Positions 48,048 to 58,194 of a DNA stretch of 64,000 nt are shown here, one piece after another (positions within the stretch are counted from its first letter, which is position 1; every line of letters begins with the position of its first letter). Source of the stretch: DATLMR01 sp035634255. GTDB lineage: Bacteria; Acidobacteriota; Blastocatellia; UBA7656. The notes under the pieces were generated by a model that saw only the letters and a list, made by a program, of their open reading frames with translations, had not been told where the DNA came from and did no database searches. The DNA is taken from NCBI GenBank assembly GCA_035634255.1, contig DASQDI010000056.1, positions 9,339 through 73,338 of the forward strand, in the 5' to 3' direction. A program made the position numbers and the translations under genes.

Positions 48048-48737
48048 ATGCGGGATGAGCAGATTACTAATATAATCGAATTAGAAAACGTCTCGAAGGA
48101 TTATACGACCACTAAGACTATTCACGCCCTCCGAAGTATTTCCTTAACCGTCAAGCGTGGTGAACGCGTCGCCCTGATGGGGCCATCAGGCTCAGGCAAA
48201 TCTACTCTGCTTAATTTAATCTGCGGTCTCGATAAACCGACCCTAGGTGCTATCAGGGTCGAGGGGATTGATTTGTCTGCCCTCACAGACGATCTACGCA
48301 CAAGGCTGCGCCGCGTGAAAATAGGGATGATCTTCCAGAGCTTCAACTTGCTACCCACGCTCTCCACAATAGAGAATGTCTCCATGCCGCTGAGGCTAAA
48401 CGGGGCAAGCCGTGGAGAGGCAGAGCGCACGGCCAGGGCAATAATCGAGAAGGTCGGCTTAGTTGACCGTCAAATGCATCGCCCCGATGAGTTGTCCGGC
48501 GGCGAACGCCAGCGGGTTGCGATAGCGCGCGCCTTGATTTTTCGACCGCCTCTACTGCTGGCCGACGAACCTACAGGTAACCTCGATTCCACCACCGGGG
48601 AGGAAGTATTGAGCCTGCTTGACGAGTTGCACAGGGAGTACAACACTACTCTCCTTCTGGTCACGCATAACGCTCTGGCCGCAGCCCATTGTGATCGTAT
48701 AGTGACGCTATTAGATGGGAGCCTTTCGGAGCAGTGA
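48048..48737 (+). CDS. ABC transporter ATP-binding protein, LolD/MacB type
   Basis: Start taken at the ATG at 48048 (AAGGGA upstream), giving about 229 residues. Walker A GPSGSGKST (45-53), Q-loop 'MIFQSFNLLPTLSTIENV', signature LSGGERQR, Walker B with DEPTGNLD and the switch His in 'LLVTHN' are all present. The sequence type is that of ATPases partnering FtsX-domain permeases. The permease at 54725 is the only candidate partner on this side, though 6 kb away with other genes between. Confidence 0.92.
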   Translation: MRDEQITNIIELENVSKDYTTTKTIHALRSISLTVKRGERVALMGPSGSGKSTLLNLICGLDKPTLGAIRVEGIDLSALTDDLRTRLRRVKIGMIFQSFNLLPTLSTIENVSMPLRLNGASRGEAERTARAIIEKVGLVDRQMHRPDELSGGERQRVAIARALIFRPPLLLADEPTGNLDSTTGEEVLSLLDELHREYNTTLLLVTHNALAAAHCDRIVTLLDGSLSEQ

Positions 48738-49085
48738 CGCGCGCGAGCAACTGTCTGAGCCGCAATCAGCCCCTGGAATCTCTCGCCATTTCTACAGTGA
48801 AATGTAAGACAAGCTCCTGGTGCCGGTAGTATTCTTCACTTAAACTTGATTTTTTGGATGACCCTAAGTTATTCTAGCTCCGTACACATTAGGCCCTGAA
48901 AGGGGTAAATCGCTTACAAGAAAACATCGGATCTTTTCACAAGGGAGAGGATTCCTTTGACGCGCTTGAAGACTAATTGCTTGATGTGATCCTGTGCGTT
49001 ATGCCTTCCCGTGGATGAGATGACTTTGTCTGCTGGTACATAGGGAGGGTGGGGCAGATTACCGACGTCCTAATCCAAATAAGAG
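48738..49085. other. Intergenic region upstream of the polyprenyl synthase
   Basis: 348 bases with no gene. TTGATT near 48848 with TTATTC about 17 bp later is a weak promoter candidate. A lone GCGTTATGCC near 48995 resembles the end of an attC site, but no partner arm is seen. Confidence 0.35.
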
Positions 49086-50066
49086 TTGCGATTGGAAATC
49101 TTCGATTTATTACACCCTATCCGGGCCGAGATGGATGAAGTGGAGAGTGAGATCTCGCGTCTCATCGACTCGCCCATCCAAATGGTCTGCAATGTGGCGA
49201 GGCATACGCTTGGCGCCGGGGGCAAGCGGCTGCGACCCATACTTACGATACTCAGCGCCAAGGCTGTCGGCCAGATTAATCCTCAGGTTATTACGTTGGC
49301 GAGCTTGATCGAGCTCGCCCACACGGCGAGCCTGATTCATGACGATGTGATAGACAAGGCCGAGACTCGCAGGGGTAGTGAATCAGCTAACATGGTATGG
49401 GGCAATGAAGCTACCGTATTGGTTGGCGATTATATCATTTCGCAGATAATACTGGCCCTTTCGAGCCCGGATTTCATACGATTTCAACCTCTAGTCGCGG
49501 CTGCCGCGCAGCGGATGTGCGTAGGCCAGCTTCTTGAAATCCAATACAGGCGTAAGGTGAACGGCTCGGAAGAGGAGTATAGACAGCTCATCAGGTACAA
49601 GACGGCTGATCTCATAAGCGTGGCCTGCCAGCTCGGCGCAATGGGAGTTCGTGCGAGTGAGTGCGAAGCTCAGGCACTGGCCGATTACGGGATGAATATG
49701 GGGCTGGCATTCCAAATCATAGATGATCTTTTAGATATTACTTCCAACGGGACCAAGCTCGGCAAGCCCGTAGGGAACGACCTTCGTGAAGGCAAGGTAA
49801 CGCTCCCTTACATCCGGACCCTGGCAGTTGCAAAGCCTGCTGACCAGGAACGGCTTGCCTACTTATTGAGCGACCCCGAGCCTTCAGAAGAGGCGATTAA
49901 AGAAGCTTTCGGACTCGTTCATTCTTACGACGGGCTTGCTTACAGCAGACAGGTTGCCTACGGGTATGCCCAGGCCGCGCGGCTGTCTCTCTGCTCTCTC
50001 CCTGCGTCTGGCGTGAAGGATATGCTGCTGTCCGCTCCGGATTTTGTCATCACGCGAGATATGTAG
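49086..50066 (+). CDS. Polyprenyl diphosphate synthase (long-chain trans type)
   Basis: The 326-residue protein has both aspartate-rich motifs of trans-prenyl synthases: DDVID (residues 86-90, 'SLIHDDVIDKAETRRG') and DDLLD (213-217, 'FQIIDDLLDI'). The sequence 'GAGGKRLRPILTIL' precedes the first. It extends allylic diphosphates with IPP, typically to octaprenyl or solanesyl length for quinone side chains. The start is a TTG with no strong Shine-Dalgarno sequence. It lies at the left of a group of genes that would suit isoprenoid lipid chemistry. Confidence 0.93.
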   Translation: MRLEIFDLLHPIRAEMDEVESEISRLIDSPIQMVCNVARHTLGAGGKRLRPILTILSAKAVGQINPQVITLASLIELAHTASLIHDDVIDKAETRRGSESANMVWGNEATVLVGDYIISQIILALSSPDFIRFQPLVAAAAQRMCVGQLLEIQYRRKVNGSEEEYRQLIRYKTADLISVACQLGAMGVRASECEAQALADYGMNMGLAFQIIDDLLDITSNGTKLGKPVGNDLREGKVTLPYIRTLAVAKPADQERLAYLLSDPEPSEEAIKEAFGLVHSYDGLAYSRQVAYGYAQAARLSLCSLPASGVKDMLLSAPDFVITRDM

Positions 50067-50107
50067 GTGAGGGTATTGGGTCGACTGTGGTTCTTGCCCG
50101 CGAACTG

Positions 50108-50932
50108 TTAGCGGTCCCAGCCTTTTTTGAGGTGATCGACCGTGAAGATAGAATCGGCGACCGGCGCATCAACCTGGATGTCCTCAAAGCTAAAAGTCGA
50201 GGTGTAGTTGAAAGTTTCGTCCCTGACGGTGAGCTGCCTCACGACCCAGGTCTGCGCCATAGGCTCCAGCTTGTCGACGGATATCTCTCTAATAAGCTGG
50301 TCCTGTTTATTGAACATTCGCACTAAGACCGGCAAACGCTCGTCGACTGAGGTGAAGAGTTGAGCATGATTATACCGAGACTTGTCAATCAAGGCGGCAT
50401 CAATACGGTAACACATCCTTCCGTCAATCTCCTGCTCGTCGCCTATGCTTAGCTGCTCGAAAGGAGAAATCCCCTGAAACATCTGAAACTCCTGAATTGA
50501 CAGCCCTCCGATGACCACATCCGCAGAGCCCTGTCTTAAATTAACCTCGGTCACGCGATTAGTTTCAGGGATGTAACGGTACATCGAAGTTATTTTTTCG
50601 TCACGCTGCTCTGCCAGAAACCCGGTCCCTGCATTGCCGGGCCTCGGCTTCACCTGCATGAGAAGGTGTCGGACCGGACCCTTTACCTTGATACTGATAC
50701 TCAGGTCGTCATCAAAACGACGGTTGTTCTTATAAACCTTGGCGATCTTCGCAATACAGGTTAAGGTTTCCGCCTTAAAGTGAGCAAACGTCTCTGACAT
50801 TAAAGCCTGGGCTTGCTTGTCATCCTTCACCTGCTCGCCACTGTTATCCTGAGGCGTCGAGCTGCAGCCCATCTGAAATGAGAAGCTGAGGAATAAGGCA
50901 AAGATGACCAGACCGATCTTCCCTACTCGCAT
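50108..50932 (-). CDS. LolA-like lipoprotein (outer-membrane lipoprotein-sorting family)
   Basis: The 274-residue protein has a lipoprotein signal with 'FQMGCSS' (Cys23). It has the unclosed half-barrel pattern of LolA-like proteins ('KITSMYRYIPETNRVTEVNL', 'IGDEQEIDGRMCYRIDA', 'VRDETFNYTSTFSFEDIQVDAPVADSIFTV'). AGAGG precedes the ATG. The family carries or sorts lipidated cargo in the periplasm. Its neighbourhood with prenyl enzymes and an FtsX-type transporter suggests lipid or lipoprotein transfer, which is an inference. Confidence 0.78.
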   Translation of the reverse strand: MRVGKIGLVIFALFLSFSFQMGCSSTPQDNSGEQVKDDKQAQALMSETFAHFKAETLTCIAKIAKVYKNNRRFDDDLSISIKVKGPVRHLLMQVKPRPGNAGTGFLAEQRDEKITSMYRYIPETNRVTEVNLRQGSADVVIGGLSIQEFQMFQGISPFEQLSIGDEQEIDGRMCYRIDAALIDKSRYNHAQLFTSVDERLPVLVRMFNKQDQLIREISVDKLEPMAQTWVVRQLTVRDETFNYTSTFSFEDIQVDAPVADSIFTVDHLKKGWDR

Positions 50933-51073
50933 ACAAACCTCTTCTAGTCCGTTTTACTTCTTAGCGGGGCGTCGCTTGAAAAGGCAGATTCTAAACCCTC
51001 ACTGCCTCTGATTCAGCAGGGAGTAAGAGGGACTGTCTCGCGTCGCAGGCTTTGAGCATGGCCCAGGAATTAA

Positions 51074-51122
51074 AATCCAGGCCTGACTCGGGCTAGTTTA
51101 TAGTTTGAGTCAGGCCTGGATT
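51074..51122 (-). terminator. Strong hairpin, probable terminator
   Basis: AATCCAGGCCTGACTC (51074-51089) and GAGTCAGGCCTGGATT (51107-51122) are perfect 16-bp arms with a 17-nt loop. On the minus strand it is followed by TTAATTCC, a poor T-tract. It lies between two minus-strand genes and probably ends the transcript of the gene at 51276. Confidence 0.6.
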
Positions 51123-51275
51123 AAGTTTCTCGCTCATCGCAGCCGAAAGGTGTTGGCTCCGGTGGTCTTCATTTCGCGCGGCATTACCTCAGGCCAAACG
51201 CCTGCCAAGCGAGCTTCCCTGGCGCGAAATATGGGCGGAACCAGCACAAGCAAGATCTTCGAAAAGATTCTCTCT

Positions 51276-52139
<864 letters not shown>

Positions 52140-52383
52140 AATAGTTTCTCCTCAGCTTGAATTGGCTTTGTTCCACAGACAGGGCCCCGGTTTGGAAGGG
52201 AAAGCTCCAGACTCTACAAGAGCTTAGCGCGACTTTCACCGCGGTCATTCCGCTAATTCTGAGCCGTGTGCAAGTATAGCATTACAGCCGGGTCGGATTG
52301 TAACATTGGCACCTTTTAGTGTCAATTTCATTATCACGACCGGTAGCTAACAATAAAATGTAGGCACAAAACCGGTTGGAGGA

Positions 52384-53844
52384 TTACGCAAGCCATTTTC
52401 CTATGCGCCGCACGAGGCCGGCAATTCCTTCGGTTTCTTTTACCTGCACCGCCAAGTTTTGTGGATTGCCTGCCCGCTCTAAAACGCGCTCCGCCGCAAG
52501 CCAGCCGGACCGCACGGCGCTCTCCATCGAAGGCGGGATACAGGTTTGCGTCCAGTCGCCAGCAAGAAACAGGTTATCGAGGGGCGTATGAGTCTCCGGC
52601 CGCTTACGCTCAGTACCGGGATGCGGGCAATGAATCGCCATAGGAATGCGATTCACGACTTTGTGTAATACCTTCGCTGTCGAAACTTCGGGCAGAAATT
52701 CTTCAAGCTCCCGCACTGTTGCGCTGATTATCTCGACGTCGGAAAGATTATTCGCCCGGTGGCTGTAGATTATATTACTCGCAATGATAGATGGCCGGTC
52801 TCGCAATCCATGATTGATGTTCGTTAAATCGTAGAAGTCGCAGTTGAGATCCACGGGCGAATAAGCCCGAGCCCAGAATTGCTCGCGTGTCAGCTTGCGG
52901 TCAAACCATATATAACTGCTGATATAGGGGCAAGGTAGAAAGCTCTCCAGATTCGCGAAGACGGAGTGACGGTCAAGCCACTCACTTCGCGCAATCTGTC
53001 GCAGGTCTTGCGGCGCGAGAGTAGAGACATACATCTTCGCCTCGATGCCTAGCCCGGCAGTAGTCTCCAATCTCGTTATGGAGTTCATATCGGCGACGAA
53101 GCCGCTCGCTGTGGTATTCATTAAGAACTGGACGCCTGAGGCTTCAAGTACCTCGCGCGCCCGTACGGCGAAGATATTATCCAGCCCTGACTTCGGAAAG
53201 CCGATGTAATACTTGTTATGGCCGATCAGGTGACGGTAAAAGCGCATCAGCGCGCCAGCAGAACACTGGTCCACTGGCACATTCATAATCGACATCGAGA
53301 CAAATGCCCAGAACGTGTTTATGTATTGCTCGGAGACCCCCGCATTGCGGAGAAAATCGTACGCGTTTATAGCGTCGAGTTGCAATACCTCCTCTTCATC
53401 AATCTGCATCGCGCGCCAGGTGACTGAGAGGTTGGAAAGCTTATCCCTATGCGGGATAGTGCTATCGGCAAAGACGCTCGGCACAAAATGGAAGGGCGGC
53501 GGCAGAGGTGCCATTTTTATTTTGATCCTGTGCCGCCCTTTAACCATCGTAATGAACTGATCTGTCTGCCAAGCAATATTCTCCCTCGTCCCAAGTATGT
53601 CGAGCAGTTTTAAGGTGTTTGGGTATTCACTGAGAAAGATGTGGGGGCCTATGTCAACCGGGTCGCCTGTCTCCGTGTCTATCCAGCCTCGCGCCCTGCC
53701 GCCGAGCATTTCATTGCGTTCCAGCATAATCACTTTAAGGCCACTGTTTCGCAGCCCGATCCCGCAGGTCAGCCCCGCTAGCCCTCCACCTATAACTGCG
53801 ACGTCGCCCTTAATAACCCTATTTGAATCTTCCGACATGGCCAC
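52384..53844 (-). CDS. FAD-dependent desaturase of the phytoene desaturase/HpnE type
   Basis: The 486-residue protein has the dinucleotide motif GGGLAG (19-24) with 'VIMLERNEMLGGRARGW' after it, a long substrate-binding middle part, and the C-terminal FAD signature 'LFLAGDWTQTCIPPSMESAVRSGWLAAERVL'. This combination is shared by plant-type phytoene desaturases and the hydroxysqualene dehydroxylase HpnE; motifs do not separate them. No squalene or phytoene synthase (HpnC/HpnD/CrtB) is in the window. It probably oxidises or reduces a polyprenyl substrate. Confidence 0.85.
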   Translation of the reverse strand: MAMSEDSNRVIKGDVAVIGGGLAGLTCGIGLRNSGLKVIMLERNEMLGGRARGWIDTETGDPVDIGPHIFLSEYPNTLKLLDILGTRENIAWQTDQFITMVKGRHRIKIKMAPLPPPFHFVPSVFADSTIPHRDKLSNLSVTWRAMQIDEEEVLQLDAINAYDFLRNAGVSEQYINTFWAFVSMSIMNVPVDQCSAGALMRFYRHLIGHNKYYIGFPKSGLDNIFAVRAREVLEASGVQFLMNTTASGFVADMNSITRLETTAGLGIEAKMYVSTLAPQDLRQIARSEWLDRHSVFANLESFLPCPYISSYIWFDRKLTREQFWARAYSPVDLNCDFYDLTNINHGLRDRPSIIASNIIYSHRANNLSDVEIISATVRELEEFLPEVSTAKVLHKVVNRIPMAIHCPHPGTERKRPETHTPLDNLFLAGDWTQTCIPPSMESAVRSGWLAAERVLERAGNPQNLAVQVKETEGIAGLVRRIGKWLA

Positions 53845-54104
53845 TCTCTTGCCCTCCTACCAACCCCGAAAGCGGCTGTCCTTTAACAGGCTCATTTTAT
53901 GTTTTATCACGCCGTCCACTCCCGCCGCGACAGCCTGCGTCTGTCGGCTGCGTAACTTATCTCCCTGGAATCCTGGAGGGTTAAAAGTTTTTAGTGTAAA
54001 GTTATACCGTCTACATACTAATAATTCCTCTTACATTGAACTTTGTATACCAAACTACTGCTAAGGTGGGTGGGATATTAGCAGGTGAATTCAAGGGGGC
54101 ATGA

Positions 54105-54673
54105 GTGGTTCAGCGGCTCACCAGGGGTATAAACCAATACAGAGGTGCATTTAATCTCCTGAAGCCGGCCACTGTCGGGGCGCTCTTACGGGCGGCGGAT
54201 TACCTGAGCCTTTACCGTCTCGAAGTGATCGCTGCGATATTCGCTTTGCTGCTGGTTTCAGTGGCGAATCTGGCTGTGCCGCTCCTGATACGTTATTGCA
54301 TCGACGTGGGGATTGTACGCGGGCAGCAAAAGGCCATTATTACTACGATTTCTGCCCTTGCCGTTATAGTTCTAGCCAGGGCAATATTCTCATTCCTACA
54401 AAACTTTTTAGCTGAACGAGCGGCGCAACGAGCGCTGTTCGATTTAAGAGAATCGCTTTTCGCGCAGGTTCAGCGCCTAAGTTTGGGCGCACTACCCTGA
54501 TAATCGCGCATCGGCTAAGCACGGTTGTCAACGCTGATCTGATTCTGGTAATTGAGGGAGGCTGCATCGCTGAGGCCGGTACTCACGACGAGCTGTTGAT
54601 GAAGGGCGGCGTATACACGGCCCTTTACGTCGGTCAGGCTCGCCTATCCGCGCGGACGCCACTGCCAATGTAG
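54105..54673 (+). pseudogene. ABC exporter gene with a large internal deletion
   Basis: A GTG start five nt after AAGGGGG opens about 128 codons of an MsbA-type exporter membrane domain, with helices 'LEVIAAIFALLLVSVANLAVP' and 'IITTISALAVIVLARAIFSFL' and then 'RALFDLRESLFAQVQRLSLG'. From about 54489 a shifted frame continues directly with the end of the ATPase domain ('RTTLIIAHRLSTVVNADLIL', 'IEGGCIAEAGTHDELLMKGGVY') to TAG 54671-54673. The intervening 400 or so codons, including Walker A, signature and Walker B, are gone and the join is out of frame. Confidence 0.85.
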
Positions 54674-54724
54674 TGATCGAGTTTACTGGAGCGAAAGTCC
54701 TTTCAGCGGCTGCTAACCAGCCGG

Positions 54725-57277
54725 GTGCCATCTATGCTACGGATGCTGATACTCATAACCATCAGGCAGTGGCGCGCTAACAAAGTGCGTACTCTGCTTA
54801 CGCTGCTCGGCATCGCCTCAGGGGTGGCCTTATCTTTCTCGATGCAGACGGGTAATGCCGTGCTCGTTAATTCACTCCAACAAACGATCCTCAAGCTCGC
54901 CGGCAAGGCAACGCTACAAGTATCCGCGGGTGATCCGGGCTTTCCTGAAGACGTATTGAAAGTTGTGCGCTCCACAGACGGCGTGAAGCTCGCCGAGCCC
55001 GTTATTGAAGCTGTCGCGCGGCCCACGTCGGAAGATGCAGGGAACATATTGATAATCGGGCTAGATATTTCCAGCTCTCCGGAAATTCATGAATACCAGT
55101 TTGAGGAGCGAGGAGGACCAGTAAGCGACTCGCTCGAATTCATCTCGCATCATGATTCAATCCTCATCACAAGCCAGTTTGCACAAGACCATAATCTTGG
55201 CGAGCACGACAAGCTGGAATTGTACACCTCACAGGGTCCGAAGGAATTCACCGTACGCGGGATCATCAAGGGCGTGGGGGCGGGTGAAATATTTGGCGGC
55301 CATGTCGCGGTAATGGACATCTATTCGGCCCAATATGTCTTTGACCGCGGGGCCAACATTGACCGCATTGACGTAATGACTGACCCGGACGCAGGCGTTG
55401 AGCCGGTGCGAGATAAACTGGTTGAACGGCTCGGCCCTGGGTTTGAAGTGTCGCGCCCGGCTGCGCGCGGCCAGGATGTAGAGTACGCAACGGCTACAAT
55501 CAGACAGGGCTATCTCATCTCAAGCCTTGTTGCTCTGCTTGTCGGCGCTTTCATCATATTCAATTCGCTCAACACCGCGGTCACGCAGCGGCGCCACGAG
55601 ATCGGGACACTGCGCGCGCTTGGAGTCGAGCGCCGTTATATACAACTAATGTTTTTAGTTGAGGCGGCTCTCTTCGGTATGATAGGGGCAGTGCTGGGCG
55701 TGGTGGGAGGCTTTTACCTTGCGCTAATTGCCAGGGCGACCAGCATCAGTTCGACTATGTATCAACATATGGTGGTGCCTCCGTCGCCCTCTTTTTCTCT
55801 TGAATACGCATTCACATCAGCGGGGCTCGGGCTGGCCGCTTCACTCGTCGCTGCATGGTTCCCGGCGCGCGCCGCTTCGCGCTTGGACCCTGTGCTCGCC
55901 TTGCGGAACGTGGAGACAGTTCCCAGTAAATATCCTTTCACGGGATTGAGATTTACCGCCGGGACGCTTTCGATTATCGCCTCACTACTGCTCATTCGCT
56001 TCACAACGCCACACGTCGGGTTAACCCTCCAACTCAGTTACGCCGCGTTGACTTTGTTCGGCTTCATCATTATGTTGCCGGACCTATCGGAGTGGATTGC
56101 TCGTGCGCTTCGGCCAATAATGGACCGCGCCTTCGGCTCTGAGGGTCTTCTCGCAATAGACGCAATAATAGAGTCGCCCAAGCGCACATCCGCGACTGTT
56201 GCCGCTCTAATGATTAGCCTCGCGTTTGTCTTTTCTACGTGGGCATTCATACAGAGCCAGAAGAGTTCCATCGTAAAATCATTCGACCGCCTTACAAACT
56301 CCGACCTCTTCGTCTTCAATCACGGGCGCACATATTCCTTTCCCGAGGGCCTGGGTCCGCTTATCGGCAGCCTGCCTGGAATCAGCCGCGTTGAGAGCGC
56401 ACGCTTCGTGTCGGTCCCTTATGGGGGGCACAGGGTGGGAGTGCTTGCGCTTGATACGTCCGGCTTTTTCGCCCGGGTGGAATCTGCGCTTGAAGAAGGT
56501 GACGAAGACGAAGCGCGCGAGCTAATGCCGAAGGGCGAAGGCGTGCTGTTGGCCGGGAATTTTTCTTCGCGGTGGGGCTTGCAGGTCGGAGACCTCCTGA
56601 AGCTCGACACTCCCAATGGGACTCTCATAAGGCCGGTACTCGGGATCCTAAACGACTTCAGCGCAGAGAAGGGTACGATATATCTGGATCGCGGGCTCTA
56701 CAAGACCTACTGGCAGGACAGTGGCGTCGATTTCTTTAATATCAGCTTGAATATTGGCGCTGACCGAGGCGCGGTTAAGAGGCAGCTCCAACAATTACTG
56801 GCAGGCGAGCACCAGGCTTTTGTCTTTACCAATGTAGAGTACCGCGAACGCATGCTAGGGGTGGTCGACCGATTCTTCCAGCTCACCTACCTACAGATGG
56901 TCATCACTATCTTCGTTGCGGTCATTGGCATAATAAACACGCTGATCGTCTCTGTTGTCGAACGCAAACGGGAGATCGGAATAATCAGAGCCATAGGAGC
57001 GCTACGCGGGCAGATCCGTAAAATGATTGTTCTGGAGTCGATAGCAATAGCGATTACCGGACTAACACTGGGCGGGATGAAGAGCCTTGTGGACACTTAC
57101 TTCATGGTGCACACGGCAGCCGCCGTCATACTCGGCTATTCCCTGCCGTACCATTGGCCCACGACCGCAGTATTCTTGGCGGTGCCGGTCGTCACTGTCG
57201 TAGCGGCGATTGCAGCCAGCTGGCCCGCGAATCGCGCGTTAAATATGGAGGTCAATGAGGCAATCGGGGTTGAATAG
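54725..57277 (+). CDS. FtsX-domain ABC transporter permease (double MacB-core)
   Basis: The 850-residue protein opens with 'RMLILITIRQWRANKVRTLLTLLGIASGVALSFSM', then a MacB-like periplasmic core and an FtsX domain ('TAVTQRRHEIGTLRALGVERRYI', about 290-385). A second core and second FtsX domain follow ('VVERKREIGIIRAIGALRGQI', about 740-850). It is a one-chain equivalent of a LolCE/MacB-type permease pair but not an ADOP by its N-terminus. The ATPase at 48048 may serve it. The true start could be the ATG at 54734 or 54743 instead of the GTG at 54725. Confidence 0.88.
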   Translation: MPSMLRMLILITIRQWRANKVRTLLTLLGIASGVALSFSMQTGNAVLVNSLQQTILKLAGKATLQVSAGDPGFPEDVLKVVRSTDGVKLAEPVIEAVARPTSEDAGNILIIGLDISSSPEIHEYQFEERGGPVSDSLEFISHHDSILITSQFAQDHNLGEHDKLELYTSQGPKEFTVRGIIKGVGAGEIFGGHVAVMDIYSAQYVFDRGANIDRIDVMTDPDAGVEPVRDKLVERLGPGFEVSRPAARGQDVEYATATIRQGYLISSLVALLVGAFIIFNSLNTAVTQRRHEIGTLRALGVERRYIQLMFLVEAALFGMIGAVLGVVGGFYLALIARATSISSTMYQHMVVPPSPSFSLEYAFTSAGLGLAASLVAAWFPARAASRLDPVLALRNVETVPSKYPFTGLRFTAGTLSIIASLLLIRFTTPHVGLTLQLSYAALTLFGFIIMLPDLSEWIARALRPIMDRAFGSEGLLAIDAIIESPKRTSATVAALMISLAFVFSTWAFIQSQKSSIVKSFDRLTNSDLFVFNHGRTYSFPEGLGPLIGSLPGISRVESARFVSVPYGGHRVGVLALDTSGFFARVESALEEGDEDEARELMPKGEGVLLAGNFSSRWGLQVGDLLKLDTPNGTLIRPVLGILNDFSAEKGTIYLDRGLYKTYWQDSGVDFFNISLNIGADRGAVKRQLQQLLAGEHQAFVFTNVEYRERMLGVVDRFFQLTYLQMVITIFVAVIGIINTLIVSVVERKREIGIIRAIGALRGQIRKMIVLESIAIAITGLTLGGMKSLVDTYFMVHTAAAVILGYSLPYHWPTTAVFLAVPVVTVVAAIAASWPANRALNMEVNEAIGVE

Positions 57278-57364
57278 GTAAAGCGGACGGCGGGCTCAAC
57301 CCGGTCCGGCCCTAAGGTAATACTACTGGCTGAGCATGATGGGCGGGCGCTAGGGAAATTGGCG

Positions 57365-58090
57365 ATGTCAATCTCTGTTATCATTCCTGCATATAACGAA
57401 GGGCGGTATATAGCTAGTACGCTAGAGCATTTACGCCGCGCGGTGGATTTCGCTCGGAAGGCAAATCCGGTCCCAATCGATCTCATCGTCGTTGACAACG
57501 CAAGCACGGATGAAACTGCGGCCATCGCGCGGGGCTTCGGCGCCACAATCATAGAAGAGTCCGTCCATAACATCTCCAGAGTACGCAACGCAGGGGCGTA
57601 TTCGTCAAACGCCGACGTACTGGTTTTCGTAGATGCCGACACGGTGGTGCCGGAAAGTCTGCTATATCGAATTAGCGAGGTGATGAGCGACCGAGATTGC
57701 GCGGGCGGGGCTGTTGATGTCTCTCATAGACCTTCGCGCAGCCTTATTAAGGCCTACCTCGCCTTGTGGCGCATGCTGGGGAAGTTGACGGGGATGGCAC
57801 AGGGGGCCACCCAGTTCTGCCGCAGGGAAGTATTTGTTTCGCTACGGGGTTATGATGAGTCGCTTTATATGGGCGAGGATGTTGATTTTTACTGGCGTCT
57901 TAAAAAGCTCGCGAAAAAGCGGGGCCTGCGCCATCACCTTATTACCGACCTGCAAGTGATCCCTTCGCCGAGAAGGTTCGACCAATGGTCGACCTGGCGC
58001 ATACTTGTATGGACTAATCCGCTGTTCGCCCTGACTTTCCGGCGCTGGAAAAAAGCATGGGGGGGGTGGTATGAAAAATTACCCAGGTAA
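57365..58090 (+). CDS. Family 2 glycosyltransferase
   Basis: Start taken at the ATG at 57365 (AGGGA upstream). The roughly 241-residue GT-A fold protein has 'SVIIPAYNEGRYIASTLEHL', the nucleotide-site 'LIVVDNASTDETAAIARGFGA', the metal-binding 'VFVDADTVVP' and the acceptor-side 'MGEDVDFYWRLKKL'. It has no transmembrane helix. It transfers a sugar, often to a polyprenyl-phosphate or lipid; the polyprenyl enzymes around it make a lipid acceptor plausible. Confidence 0.88.
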   Translation: MSISVIIPAYNEGRYIASTLEHLRRAVDFARKANPVPIDLIVVDNASTDETAAIARGFGATIIEESVHNISRVRNAGAYSSNADVLVFVDADTVVPESLLYRISEVMSDRDCAGGAVDVSHRPSRSLIKAYLALWRMLGKLTGMAQGATQFCRREVFVSLRGYDESLYMGEDVDFYWRLKKLAKKRGLRHHLITDLQVIPSPRRFDQWSTWRILVWTNPLFALTFRRWKKAWGGWYEKLPR

Positions 58091-58194
58091 AGGTATAATC
58101 CTCAGGCGACAGTTGTCCCTGAGGCGACGAGGCAGTGGGCTGATTCGCTGGCTTAGTGGGTAGCTTCACTTCAAATTATTTTAAGGTATCAATC

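Noticed and set aside
48995..49004. GCGTTATGCC as a further attC end
   Set aside because: A single box without a complementary arm within 150 bp and no cassette gene in matching position; probably chance.
58100..58124. CCTCAGG/CCTGAGG hairpin after the GT2 gene as a terminator
   Set aside because: Only a 7-bp stem with an 11-nt loop and no T-tract on either strand.
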